Assembly (NCBI RefSeq): GCF_013317235.1
Contig: NZ_WLCM01000001.1
Span: forward strand, 200,850 to 264,849
Length of the DNA: 64,000 bases
Source of the DNA: Leisingera sp. ANG59
GTDB lineage: Bacteria > Pseudomonadota > Alphaproteobacteria > Rhodobacterales > Rhodobacteraceae
Reading direction: 5' to 3'
Each line of letters starts with the position of its first letter. The first letter of the stretch is position 1. Below the pieces are notes generated by a model. The model was not told the origin of the DNA. It made no database searches and was given only the letters and a program-made list of their open reading frames with translations. Position numbers and translations under genes: made by a program. This document shows, in pieces, positions 51,277 through 59,713 of this stretch.

Positions 51277-51810
51277 ATGGCCGTGACAGACCACACCCCG
51301 CCGCAGATTTCCGGGATGCCGGGCGCCCGGGCGCTTAGTGCGATTTCAGTCGCGGAGCCGCTGCGCCTGCGGTTTCAGGCAAACTGGAAGGTGCGGGTGG
51401 CGATGTTCCGGCTGCTGGGCGCGGCGATGATCCTCAGTTCCGCCGGGCTGTGGCTGGTCCAGGGGGCCGGGTCCGACCCGGAAATGAACCTGCTCCGCTT
51501 TGGCGTCTCCATTGCCTTCCTGCTGGCCGGCGTGGTGCTGATGACCGCGCATGAGCCCGCGGCCCGGCCCGAAGCCTGTTTCGATCCGGTCCGCCGCGAG
51601 CTGCGGATTCTGAAACACGACGCCCAGGGCTGCCCGCGCACGGTTCTGCGCCGCAGCTACGACTCGCTGGGCGCGGCGCGGCTGACCGGCAGCGCGGTGC
51701 AGCTTTTCGAGGATGACGGCAGCCTGCTGATCGAACTTCCGCTGGGCACCGCCGCAATCCGCGGCCAGCTGCGCGACCAGCTCAGCGGCGCGGTGAAGAT
51801 CCTGACCTGA
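51277..51810 (+). CDS. Two-helix membrane protein (177 aa)
   Basis: Starts MAVTDHTPPQISGMPGARAL. Two membrane segments (about 40-60 and 72-92) form a hairpin, followed by a beta-rich cytoplasmic domain (EACFDPVRRELRILKHDAQG ... LLIELPLGTAAIRGQL) similar in style to a PH-like fold. Unknown in function. Own terminator. Confidence 0.7.
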   Translation: MAVTDHTPPQISGMPGARALSAISVAEPLRLRFQANWKVRVAMFRLLGAAMILSSAGLWLVQGAGSDPEMNLLRFGVSIAFLLAGVVLMTAHEPAARPEACFDPVRRELRILKHDAQGCPRTVLRRSYDSLGAARLTGSAVQLFEDDGSLLIELPLGTAAIRGQLRDQLSGAVKILT

Positions 51811-51837
51811 ACCACCATCACATTTGCGCGAGACCGG

Positions 51838-51862
51838 ACCCGGCTGCCTGCAGCCGGGTTTT
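51838..51862 (+). terminator. Terminator
   Basis: ACCCGGCTG-CCTG-CAGCCGGGT followed by TTT. Confidence 0.85.
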
Positions 51863-51965
51863 GTGTTCGCGCGCTCACAGATAGTGTTGGTTTTTGCGGG
51901 CTTCCAATCCGCGGGCCAAATGCCACATCTTTTGCCACAACATTCATTCAGACGGAGCCTACCCC

Positions 51966-52547
51966 ATGAAAAAGACCCTGCTTGCCGCCGCCCTGTTCAG
52001 CGCGGCTGCCACCAGCGCCTTTGCCGTTCAAGCACCTGAGAAATACGTGCTGGACGCCAGCCACAGCCAGATCCTGTTCAGCTACAACCACCTCGGCTAC
52101 TCAACCACATGGGGCATGTTCTCGGGGTTCGAGGGCGAGATCCAGTTCGACCAGGATAACCCGGCGGCCTCCAGCGTCTCGGTCTCAATGCCGCTCAGCT
52201 CGATGTTCACCGGCTGGCAGGCCCGGTTCGACCACTTCATGACCAAGGATTTCTTCGACGCAACCGAGGATGAGACCGTCAGCTTCACCTCCACCGGCAT
52301 CGAGGTGACCGGCGACACCACCGCCAAGATCACCGGCGACCTGACTCTGAACGGCATCACCAAGCCGGTGGTGCTGGACGCCAAGCTGAACCAGGCGGGC
52401 GAGCATCCGATGGCCAAGAAGCCCTGGGCCGGTTTCGATGCCACCGCCACCGTGCTGCGCTCCGACTACAACCTGGGCCAGTTCGCGCCCTTCGTCAGCG
52501 ACGAGGTGCAGATCCAGATCTCGATCGAGGCGATGAAAGCGGAGTAA
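51966..52547 (+). CDS. YceI family periplasmic protein, copy 1
   Basis: 193 residues. Signal peptide MKKTLLAAALFSAAATSAFA, then the YceI lipocalin-like barrel (YVLDASHSQILFSYNHLGYS, TGDLTLNGITKPVVLDAKLN). Family members bind long polyisoprenoids or related amphiphiles in the periplasm. About two thirds identical by eye with the next gene, so it is a tandem duplication. Terminator follows. Confidence 0.93.
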   Translation: MKKTLLAAALFSAAATSAFAVQAPEKYVLDASHSQILFSYNHLGYSTTWGMFSGFEGEIQFDQDNPAASSVSVSMPLSSMFTGWQARFDHFMTKDFFDATEDETVSFTSTGIEVTGDTTAKITGDLTLNGITKPVVLDAKLNQAGEHPMAKKPWAGFDATATVLRSDYNLGQFAPFVSDEVQIQISIEAMKAE

Positions 52548-52572
52548 CCCCGCTTCACATTTGCGCGACTTT

Positions 52573-52608
52573 ACACCCGGTCAGGCTCTGGCCGGGTGTT
52601 TTGTTTTT
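52573..52608 (+). terminator. Terminator of YceI copy 1
   Basis: ACACCCGG / CCGGGTGT stem with an 11-nt loop and TTTTGTTTTT. Confidence 0.88.
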
Positions 52609-52692
52609 GCACCCTTGGTAGATGTGGTCGGGCGGGTGCCCGAGGCCGGGGCAGTTCCGCTGTCAGTTGATTAGTTACATGGAGTTTTGCCA

Positions 52693-53268
52693 ATGAGATC
52701 CTGTCTGTTCGCTGCTGTCATAGCCGCCTCCGCTTCCGCGGCGGCCGCCGCACCTGAGAAATACCTTCTGGACCCTTCCCACAGCCAGGTCGTGTTTTCG
52801 TATAATCACCTGGGCTATTCGACCACCACCAGCATGTTCGCCGGTTTTGAGGGGGAAATCATGTTCGACCAGGAGGATCCTGCCGCCTCAAGCGTGTCGG
52901 TGACGATCCCGCTGGCATCGATGATGACGGGATGGGAACCCCGGCACAAGGACCTGATGTCGGAAAACTTCTTCAATGCTTCCGGGGGCGAGACGATCAC
53001 ATTCCAGTCCACCAGCATCGAAGTGACAGGCGGCACCACTGCCAATATAACCGGCGATCTGACCATAAACGGCGTGACCAAGCCGGTGGTGCTGGACGCC
53101 AAGCTGAACCAGGTGGGCGAGCACCCGATGGCCAATAAACCCTGGGCCGGGTTCGATGCGACGGCCACTCTGCTGCGGTCGGATTTCGGTGTGGGCGCTG
53201 CCGTTCCCTTTGTCGGCGACGAGGTCAGCATCAGGATCTCGATCGAGGCGATGAAGGCCGACGGCTAA
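52693..53268 (+). CDS. YceI family periplasmic protein, copy 2
   Basis: 191 residues from ATG 52693. Signal peptide MRSCLFAAVIAASASAAAAA; same barrel with LLDPSHSQVVFSYNHLGYST and TINGVTKPVVLDAKLNQVGE. Its codon use is a little different, and it has its own leader, so it is perhaps regulated on its own. Confidence 0.92.
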   Translation: MRSCLFAAVIAASASAAAAAPEKYLLDPSHSQVVFSYNHLGYSTTTSMFAGFEGEIMFDQEDPAASSVSVTIPLASMMTGWEPRHKDLMSENFFNASGGETITFQSTSIEVTGGTTANITGDLTINGVTKPVVLDAKLNQVGEHPMANKPWAGFDATATLLRSDFGVGAAVPFVGDEVSIRISIEAMKADG

Positions 53269-53440
53269 ACCCTCGGCCGCCTGAGTGTGCTTCCAGCCGC
53301 TGGCTCCGGACGGGCCGGCGGCTGTCTGTTGCCCGGTCTGCGCGCACCTCCCCAAACTGTGACCGGGGTTCACTGGCGTTTCCGGGGCCGGAGGCGCAGA
53401 CTGAATGCGGCCCATCCGGCCACTTCGGAAAGGAGGCACC

Positions 53441-53773
53441 ATGTTCCGCTTCGGCCTGTTCACTTCAGCCGCCGCGGCCCTGGCCCTTGCAGCAAACCTG
53501 GCCTATACTCCGCCTGCTGCAGCCCATGGTTCTGACGCAGATGCAGCCCGTGCCATTGCCGGCATCGTGGCACTTGGCATCATTCTAAAGAGCCTGGACA
53601 ACGACCGGGACCGCCACCGCGGCCGCGTCTATTACCACCAGCCTAGACAGTATTACGGCCACCACGGCGCCCGCCGCCATCACCACGCGGGCCGTGACCG
53701 GCACCATTTCCGCCGCCACGGCGGCCACCGGCACCGCTCGCGCCACGGCGGGTACTACTACCACCGGCACTAA
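53441..53773 (+). CDS. Secreted His/Arg-rich protein (110 aa)
   Basis: AGGAGGC precedes ATG 53441. Signal peptide MFRFGLFTSAAAALALAANL..., a short hydrophobic stretch (ARAIAGIVALGIILKSL), then about 60 residues dominated by His, Arg, Gly and Tyr (for example HHGARRHHHAGRDRHH). A metal-binding or nucleic-acid/polyanion-binding envelope role is possible. Confidence 0.7.
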   Translation: MFRFGLFTSAAAALALAANLAYTPPAAAHGSDADAARAIAGIVALGIILKSLDNDRDRHRGRVYYHQPRQYYGHHGARRHHHAGRDRHHFRRHGGHRHRSRHGGYYYHRH

Positions 53774-53866
53774 CCGGCACAAAGATGCGGCAGCAAGGAA
53801 ACCCTGCTGAGCAGAAGGCAGGCGCAATTGTCTGCAGCAGGCCGCAGCGGCCGGCTTAAACAGAAA

Positions 53867-53890
53867 GGCGCCGCGCGTCAGCGCGGCGCT
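53867..53890. terminator. Hairpin between convergent genes
   Basis: GGCGCCGCGC-GTCA-GCGCGGCGCT; no clear T-run, but it sits between two convergent genes and may stop both. Confidence 0.45.
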
Positions 53891-53964
53891 AGGCCCAAGG
53901 CTGCCAGGGGGTGCCGGCACAGCCGGCGCATCCGCAGGCGCGGGAGCCCCCCGTATCCCCTCAG

Positions 53965-55212
53965 TCAGTCTGTGCGTTTCGCCTCAAGCTCGACCGCCAC
54001 ATCCACGGCAAAGGCCAGCGAGCTTTCATCCGGCAGGCTCTTGCCGATCCCGAAATCCAGCCGGTTCAGCGTCAGCCCGCCGGTCATCCTGGCGGTGTCC
54101 CCGTTCAGCTCCAGATCGAAGGGCAGGGTGGCCGGCACCGTCTGGCCCTTGATGGTCAGCGTGCCAACAGCCTGATAGCCCTCCTCCAGCTTCACGATCT
54201 CCGCCTTGAACAGCGCGGTGGGGAAACTGGCGCTGTCGAAGTAATCCGCACCCATCGCCTGGCCCGCGACCGAGCCCAGCTCCAGCGACGGGATCGCGAT
54301 GGCCACCTCCACATCGCCGGCCGGGCCGGGGGCTGCGGGTTCCTCGAAATTGATCGCCGCGGCCCACTCGCCAAAGGTGCCATTGACGGCGCTGCCCATC
54401 TGGGTGACGGAAATTCCCAGCTTGCCCGACTGCACCGCCCAGCTGCCTGCTGCGGTTTCCACCGGGTCAATGGCAACAACCGGGGCTGCGGTGCCGGTCT
54501 CCACGGCGCTCTTGCCGCCAAGCATGCCCAGCGCCGCACCTCCGCCCAGCACGCCTCCCCAGACCGCCAGCGCCGCCAGCACTGGCAGCAGGCTGTGCGC
54601 CTGTGCCGGCGGTTTGGGCAGTGAACCGCTGCCCGGCAGCATCCTGCGCAGGGTGGCATCGCGGTCAATGACATGATGCTTCAGCGCGCCGGCAATATGC
54701 AGCGCCAGCGCCACCGCCAGCGTCCAGACCAGCAGCCAGTGCAGGCTGCCAAAGAAACCCGCCACTTGTTCGGACTTCGGCACAAGCGGCAGGCTCTGTC
54801 CGAACGGCCACCAGATCGGCGCAAAGCCGGTTGTGGCCGCGTGATGGATCCAGCCGGTCAGCGGCACCGCCACCAGCGAGCCGTAGAGCAGCCAATGCAC
54901 CATCTCCGCCGCCAGGGCTTCCGCCTTGCGGCCGGGGTGCAACAAGCCCGGTTTCGGCTGGCTCAGTGCCCACAGGATCCGCAGGAGCGCGGTAAAGAAC
55001 ACCGCCACCCCGATGGTCTTATGCATGGAGAACAAGAGCGTTGCGCGCTCGATCACCGCCTGGCTGCCGTCAAACCCCGGGCTCTCGATCTCATGCGCCA
55101 GACCGTTGGCGAAATAGCCCAGCGGAAAGGCCGAGAAGATCAGCAGCGCGGTCAGCCAGTGAAAGCCTTTGGCGACAGAGCCGTAAGAAGAAAACGTGTT
55201 GGTGCGGGACAT
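53965..55212 (-). CDS. Cytochrome b561-YceI fusion protein
   Basis: 415 residues from ATG 55212. Residues 8-185 form a four-helix cytochrome b561 domain with haem-ligand candidates His18, His64, His158 and His172. A further membrane segment (about 207-225) leads to a YceI domain (about 240-415) in the periplasm, with FKAEIVKLEEGYQAVGTLTI. Likely moves electrons between quinone and the YceI-bound ligand. It lies next to two soluble YceI genes. Confidence 0.9.
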   Translation of the reverse strand: MSRTNTFSSYGSVAKGFHWLTALLIFSAFPLGYFANGLAHEIESPGFDGSQAVIERATLLFSMHKTIGVAVFFTALLRILWALSQPKPGLLHPGRKAEALAAEMVHWLLYGSLVAVPLTGWIHHAATTGFAPIWWPFGQSLPLVPKSEQVAGFFGSLHWLLVWTLAVALALHIAGALKHHVIDRDATLRRMLPGSGSLPKPPAQAHSLLPVLAALAVWGGVLGGGAALGMLGGKSAVETGTAAPVVAIDPVETAAGSWAVQSGKLGISVTQMGSAVNGTFGEWAAAINFEEPAAPGPAGDVEVAIAIPSLELGSVAGQAMGADYFDSASFPTALFKAEIVKLEEGYQAVGTLTIKGQTVPATLPFDLELNGDTARMTGGLTLNRLDFGIGKSLPDESSLAFAVDVAVELEAKRTD

Positions 55213-55631
55213 TGGGCGCAATTCCTGGTCAGGGTCCGGTTGCCCATAACCTAAACACGCCCGCCCCTGTTGCAACGCACGAGTGCTGTCCGCCCGCGCA
55301 CAGGTTTCGTGCGCAGATTGCAGCACAGGGCCAGGGCCCAATCATCCTGTATCGCTGGTTTGTCTGATGTTGTTCCTGACAAGGCACAGTCCCGCAGGAA
55401 TAGTGTCACTATTTTAAGGGGCTGTAACGCAGCTCAGGGGCAAAATCAGTCAAATCCTGCTGACGCGTGAACCGCTGCAAAGCAGCGGCTTTGACCGCTT
55501 TGCATTGACCCTGCCAGTCCCGGCGCGCTCAAAACCTCTGCTTTATTGCCGTTCGCGCGCCGGACCCTGGCTTGTACGCGGGGGAAAGGGCGGGTACATC
55601 AGGCAAAACGCTAAAACGGACGAGGTCATCA
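55213..55631. other. Divergent promoter region of fabD
   Basis: 419 nt between the cytochrome b561-YceI gene and fabD. Must contain both promoters. No gene seen. Confidence 0.5.
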
Positions 55632-56564
55632 ATGACGATCGCATTTGTGTTCCCCGGGCAGGGCGCCCAGACCATCGGCATGGGCAAGGCGCTGGCCGAG
55701 GCCTATCCGGCCGCCAAGGCCATCTTTGACGAGGTGGACAGCGCACTCGGGGAAAGCCTGAGCCAGCTGATCTGGGAGGGCGGCATTGAAACCCTGACCC
55801 TGACCCAGAATGCGCAGCCCGCCCTGATGGCCACTTCGATGGCCGCCATGCGCGCGCTGGAGGCCGAAGGCGTCACCATTGAGAAGGCATCCTTCGTGGC
55901 CGGCCACTCCTTGGGCGAATACTCCGCACTGGCCGCTGCCGGCGCCATTTCGGTTGCGGACACCGCCCGCCTGCTGCGCACCCGCGGCCTGGCGATGCAA
56001 AGCGCCGTGCCGGTGGGCGAGGGCGCCATGGCGGCGATCCTCGGCCTCGACCTCGACGCCGTGCGCGCGGTGGCCGAGGAAGCTGCGCAGGGCGAAGTCT
56101 GCCAGGCCGCCAACGACAACGACCCCACCCAGGTGGTGGTCTCCGGCGCCAAGGCCGCGGTCGAACGCGCGGCTGAGATCGCCAAGGAGAAGGGCGCCAA
56201 GCGCGCGGTGATGCTGCCGGTGTCCGCCCCCTTCCACTGCGCCCTGATGCAGCCCGCCGCTGATGCGATGGCCGAGGCGCTGGCGGGCGTCGACATCAAA
56301 TCCCCGGCGGTCCCGCTGATTGCCAACGTGCGCGCCGACGCCGTCACCAGTCCGGACGAAATCCGCCAGCTTCTGGTGGAGCAGGTCACCGGCTCCGTGC
56401 GCTGGCGCGAAAGCGTGCAGGCGATGGCGGCCAAGGGCGTCACCGAATTCTGGGAGATCGGCGCAGGCAAGGCGCTGTCGGGTATGATCCGCAAGATCGA
56501 CCGCAACCTGGCTTGCCGCCAAGTCGGCACCCCCGAAGACGCCGCGGCCGCCGCCGGAGCGTAA
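55632..56564 (+). CDS. fabD: Malonyl-CoA:ACP transacylase
   Basis: 310 residues. Loads malonyl groups onto ACP for fatty acid synthesis. FPGQGAQ (7-13), the nucleophile Ser93 in GHSLGE, and the His in SAPFHC are present. Start ATG 55632 matches the usual N-terminus MTIAFVFPGQ. First gene of a cluster with fabG and acpP. Confidence 0.97.
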   Translation: MTIAFVFPGQGAQTIGMGKALAEAYPAAKAIFDEVDSALGESLSQLIWEGGIETLTLTQNAQPALMATSMAAMRALEAEGVTIEKASFVAGHSLGEYSALAAAGAISVADTARLLRTRGLAMQSAVPVGEGAMAAILGLDLDAVRAVAEEAAQGEVCQAANDNDPTQVVVSGAKAAVERAAEIAKEKGAKRAVMLPVSAPFHCALMQPAADAMAEALAGVDIKSPAVPLIANVRADAVTSPDEIRQLLVEQVTGSVRWRESVQAMAAKGVTEFWEIGAGKALSGMIRKIDRNLACRQVGTPEDAAAAAGA

Positions 56565-56567
56565 CCC

Positions 56568-57158
56568 ATGCGGAAACGGTACTCGTTTCTGGTATTCGGC
56601 TCCGTGTTTGCCGCAGCCCTGGCGGGCTGCGCGCTTGTCGAAAACCTGGTGGAGACCACCAGATTCGAGCTGCAGGGGCGGGATGTTCTGGTCAACGGCA
56701 CCCTGAATGCAAGGTCGCTGAACCAGTTCAGCGCGTTCATGTCCGAACACCCGGAGGCCGAACGGCTGGTCCTGCTGAACATGCCGGGATCCGTTGACGA
56801 CGAGAACAACCTGAAACTCGGGCACCTGGTGCGCGATCTTGGCCTGGATACCCATGTCACCGCCGCCAGCGAGATTTACTCCGGCGCCGTGGATATCTTC
56901 CTGGCCGGCACGGAGCGCACCATGGAAGAGGGCGCCGTATTGGGCGTCCACGCCTGGGAAGGGAATGAGACTGCGGACAATTACCCGCGCAGCCACCCGG
57001 AGCATGCCCCATATGTGGCCTACACGAAACGGATGCTGGGCAGCGCGGATTTCTACTGGTTCACGATCCAGGCTGCGCCGGCCAGCGATATTCATGAAAT
57101 GACCGCGGCGGAGGTGAAACGCTACGGTCTACTGACCAAACCGGTCCTGCGGGACTAA
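56568..57158 (+). CDS. ClpP-like lipoprotein in fab operon
   Basis: 196 residues. A lipobox (ALAGC, Cys21) anchors it. The rest resembles the ClpP/crotonase fold: VLLNMPGSVDDENN, then the putative nucleophile Ser106 in SEIYSGAVDIFLAG and His128 in GAVLGVHAW. Such exported ClpP-like proteins are periplasmic and their substrates are unknown. 3 nt after fabD and 21 nt before fabG, so cotranscribed with them, which is unusual. Confidence 0.75.
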   Translation: MRKRYSFLVFGSVFAAALAGCALVENLVETTRFELQGRDVLVNGTLNARSLNQFSAFMSEHPEAERLVLLNMPGSVDDENNLKLGHLVRDLGLDTHVTAASEIYSGAVDIFLAGTERTMEEGAVLGVHAWEGNETADNYPRSHPEHAPYVAYTKRMLGSADFYWFTIQAAPASDIHEMTAAEVKRYGLLTKPVLRD

Positions 57159-57179
57159 GAAGCCAAGAGGGCAAGAAAC

Positions 57180-57917
57180 ATGTTTGATCTTACAGGAAAA
57201 AATGCGCTGGTGACCGGCGCCTCGGGCGGCATCGGCGGCGACATTGCCCGCGCCCTGCACGCGGCCGGCGCCACCGTCGCGCTGTCCGGCACCCGCGAGG
57301 AACCGCTCAAGGCGCTGGCCGCCGAACTGGGCGAGCGCGCCCATGTGCTGCCCTGCAACCTCTCCGACGCCGAGGCGGTTGAGGCGCTGCCGAAGCAGGC
57401 GGCCGAGGCAATGGGCTCCGTCGACATTCTGGTCAACAACGCCGGCATCACCCGCGATAACCTGTTCATGCGGATGAAGGACGAGGAATGGGAGTCCGTT
57501 CTGAACGTGAACCTCACCTCCACCATGCGGCTGTGCCGCGGCGTGCTGCGCGGCATGATGAAGGCGCGCTGGGGCCGCATCATCAATATCTCCTCCGTTG
57601 TGGGCGCCACCGGCAATCCTGGCCAGGGCAACTATGCCGCCTCCAAGGCCGGCATGATCGGCATGTCCAAATCACTGGCCTATGAGGTCGCTAACCGCGG
57701 CATCACCGTGAATGCGGTGGCGCCGGGCTTCATCGCCACCGCGATGACCGACAAGCTGAACGACAGCCAGAAAGACGCGATCCTGACCCAGATCCCGGCC
57801 GGCCGCATGGGGGATTCGAAGGAAATCGCCTCTGCCGTGCTGTATCTGGCCAGCCAGGAAGCGGGCTATGTCACCGGCACCACCCTGCATGTGAACGGCG
57901 GCATGGCGATGATCTGA
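57180..57917 (+). CDS. fabG: 3-oxoacyl-ACP reductase
   Basis: 245 residues. NADPH-dependent short-chain dehydrogenase with TGASGGIG (12-19), NNAG (86-89), and the Ser139/Tyr152/Lys156 triad (YAASKAG). The end GYVTGTTLHVNGGMAM is typical of FabG. Reduces beta-ketoacyl-ACP. Confidence 0.97.
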   Translation: MFDLTGKNALVTGASGGIGGDIARALHAAGATVALSGTREEPLKALAAELGERAHVLPCNLSDAEAVEALPKQAAEAMGSVDILVNNAGITRDNLFMRMKDEEWESVLNVNLTSTMRLCRGVLRGMMKARWGRIINISSVVGATGNPGQGNYAASKAGMIGMSKSLAYEVANRGITVNAVAPGFIATAMTDKLNDSQKDAILTQIPAGRMGDSKEIASAVLYLASQEAGYVTGTTLHVNGGMAMI

Positions 57918-58334
57918 GCGCACCACCGCGCTGCATTTTCGCAAAGCCCCGCAGCCTGCCTGCGGGGCTTTTTCGTCCCCGAACAGCGGAACCGGGGCTT
58001 CAGCCCGGGCCAGCTTCCGCCGCCAAATGGTTGAAATCCGGTGAAAAAGCAAAAAAGATGCGGTGCAGGCCTTGCAACCTCTTGATTACAAGGCCATCTG
58101 CACGCTTCATAGCGGCCACAGGCAAGCCGCGCTGCCGCTTTATGACTGCGCGAAACCGTTTGCCTTGGCTGCGGTCTATGCTATAGGCGGCCCGTATCCG
58201 TCGGCATTTCCCTTGGGAAACGCCGCACTGTCCCCGTCCCGCGGGGATCACACCGCCCGCTCCGGGCAATAACCACGCCGCCCGGCAGGGCAGGGCAGAA
58301 CCGGGCAGAGTGCCCTGTAAAACGAGGAAGAGAC
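57918..58334. other. fabG-acpP intergenic region
   Basis: 417 nt. Besides the terminator it holds an inverted repeat GGCCTTG/CAAGGCC (about 58072-58092). A possible acpP promoter is TTGCCT (58160-58165) and TATAGG (58182-58187) with a 16-nt spacer. No gene supported. Confidence 0.5.
57943..57973 (+). terminator. Terminator of fabD-fabG operon
   Basis: AAGCCCCGCAG / CTGCGGGGCTT with TTT; strong. Confidence 0.92.
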
Positions 58335-58568
58335 ATGAGCGACGTCGCAGATCGCGTTAAAAAGATCGTTGTTGAGCACCTGGGTGTTGAAGAAGACAAG
58401 GTCACCGAAAACGCCTCCTTCATCGACGATCTGGGCGCAGACAGCCTGGACACCGTGGAACTGGTGATGGCGTTTGAAGAAGAGTTCGGCATCGAGATCC
58501 CGGACGACGCAGCCGAAACCATCCAGACCTTCGGCGACGCGGTCAAGTTCATCTCCGAAGCGTCCTAA
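58335..58568 (+). CDS. acpP: Acyl carrier protein
   Basis: 77 residues, acidic four-helix protein. Phosphopantetheine attaches to Ser37 in [26 protein letters not shown] is typical AcpP. GAGGAAGAG ribosome site. Separately transcribed, with own terminator. Confidence 0.98.
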   Translation: MSDVADRVKKIVVEHLGVEEDKVTENASFIDDLGADSLDTVELVMAFEEEFGIEIPDDAAETIQTFGDAVKFISEAS

Positions 58569-58596
58569 GCCACGCTTCCGGATGACCGGATTGGGC

Positions 58597-58631
58597 GGCG
58601 CTCTCCTGCACGGAGGGCGCCGTTTTCTTTT
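58597..58631 (+). terminator. Terminator of acpP
   Basis: GGCGCTCTCC-TGCAC-GGAGGGCGCC with GTTTTCTTTT. Confidence 0.88.
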
Positions 58632-58821
58632 GGCTTTCCGCGGTGCCGAATCTGGTGCTGCGGCAATCTGGCCCGTTGTGCTTTTGCTGGGTGTTTGCGC
58701 TATCAGGCCGCCCGGAAACCCGCGCCGCAATTGTTCGATAAATGGTCATGAAACGGCGTATCGCCGGCCTCAATCCGTGCTAATCTGACCTCATGAGGCA
58801 ACACATGAGGAGACTGGCACT

Positions 58822-59565
58822 ATGATCATCTACCCCACGATGGAAATTCAGAACGGCCATTGCGTGACCCTCGAAAAAGGCCGCCTGGATGAGCCGCTGA
58901 TCTGGCATGTGGACCCGGTGGAAACCGCCAAGGGCTTTGCCGCGGCGGGGGCGGAATGGATGCATCTCACCGATTTCAACGCACTGGAAGGCGACAACAG
59001 AAACGAGGAGCTGGTCCTGCAGATCATCCGCGGCGCCGGCATTCCGGTGCAGCTAGGCGGCGGCATGCGCTCGCGCGAGCAGGTCGAGCATTGGATCGAC
59101 AAGGGGGCAGGCCGCATCGTGATCGGCACCCTGGCCGCGCGCGATCCGCATCTGGTGCGCGAGCTGGCCGAGCACCACCCCGATCAGATCGTGCTGGCAG
59201 TGGACATCTGGCAGGGCCAGGTAATGACCGACGGCTGGCGTAAATCCGGCGCTTATACCCCGGAATCCTATCTGGAGGCGTTCAAGGACACGCCGTTTGC
59301 CGGCATCATCATCACCGACATCGACGCTGATGTGGCCGACACCGAGGCGCAAATGGGGCTGATCTCGCATCTGGCGTCCACGGTTAAGCTCCCGGTGATC
59401 GCCAGCGGCGTGGTGCGCAACAGCGACGACATCTCGCGGCTGAAGTACATCCACAACATCTCTGGTGCTCTGGTCGGCCGGGCCCTGTTCCGCAAGACCC
59501 TCTCGGTCGAGGAGGCGCTGGCTGTTGCCCGGCCGGAGCCGGAACCGGTGGCCGAATTCCAGTAA
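58822..59565 (+). CDS. HisA-like TIM-barrel protein, diverged
   Basis: 247 residues. The HisA/HisF barrel pattern is clear (VQLGGGMRSREQVEHWIDKG, RIVIGTLAARDPHLV, IITDIDADVAD, VIASGVVRNSDDISRL). The first catalytic Asp (position 8 in HisA) is replaced by Glu (YPTMEIQNG). The later acid is at Asp128 (LAVDIWQGQ), and the phosphate-binding surroundings are altered. Not next to other his genes. Either a secondary ProFAR isomerase or a different activity. Confidence 0.75.
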   Translation: MIIYPTMEIQNGHCVTLEKGRLDEPLIWHVDPVETAKGFAAAGAEWMHLTDFNALEGDNRNEELVLQIIRGAGIPVQLGGGMRSREQVEHWIDKGAGRIVIGTLAARDPHLVRELAEHHPDQIVLAVDIWQGQVMTDGWRKSGAYTPESYLEAFKDTPFAGIIITDIDADVADTEAQMGLISHLASTVKLPVIASGVVRNSDDISRLKYIHNISGALVGRALFRKTLSVEEALAVARPEPEPVAEFQ

Positions 59566-59590
59566 CCGCCGGACCTGGCAGTAATCAGCA

Positions 59591-59619
59591 AGGGGCGCCC
59601 GTCAGCGGGCGCCCCTTTT
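59591..59619 (+). terminator. Terminator of HisA-like gene
   Basis: GGGGCGCCCG-TCAG-CGGGCGCCCC then TTTTA. Confidence 0.92.
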
Positions 59620-59713
59620 ATCGCATCGTCCGGCGGGTGCCTGGGCTGGCAGTCTTGCGGGCAACCGGGCCGGGCGGGCGGCGGCATGGCACCAGCCTCT
59701 CGCTGGCCTGCGG

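Noticed and set aside
58063-58272. 69-codon frame upstream of acpP
   Set aside because: No ribosome site; overlaps the presumed promoter and leader.
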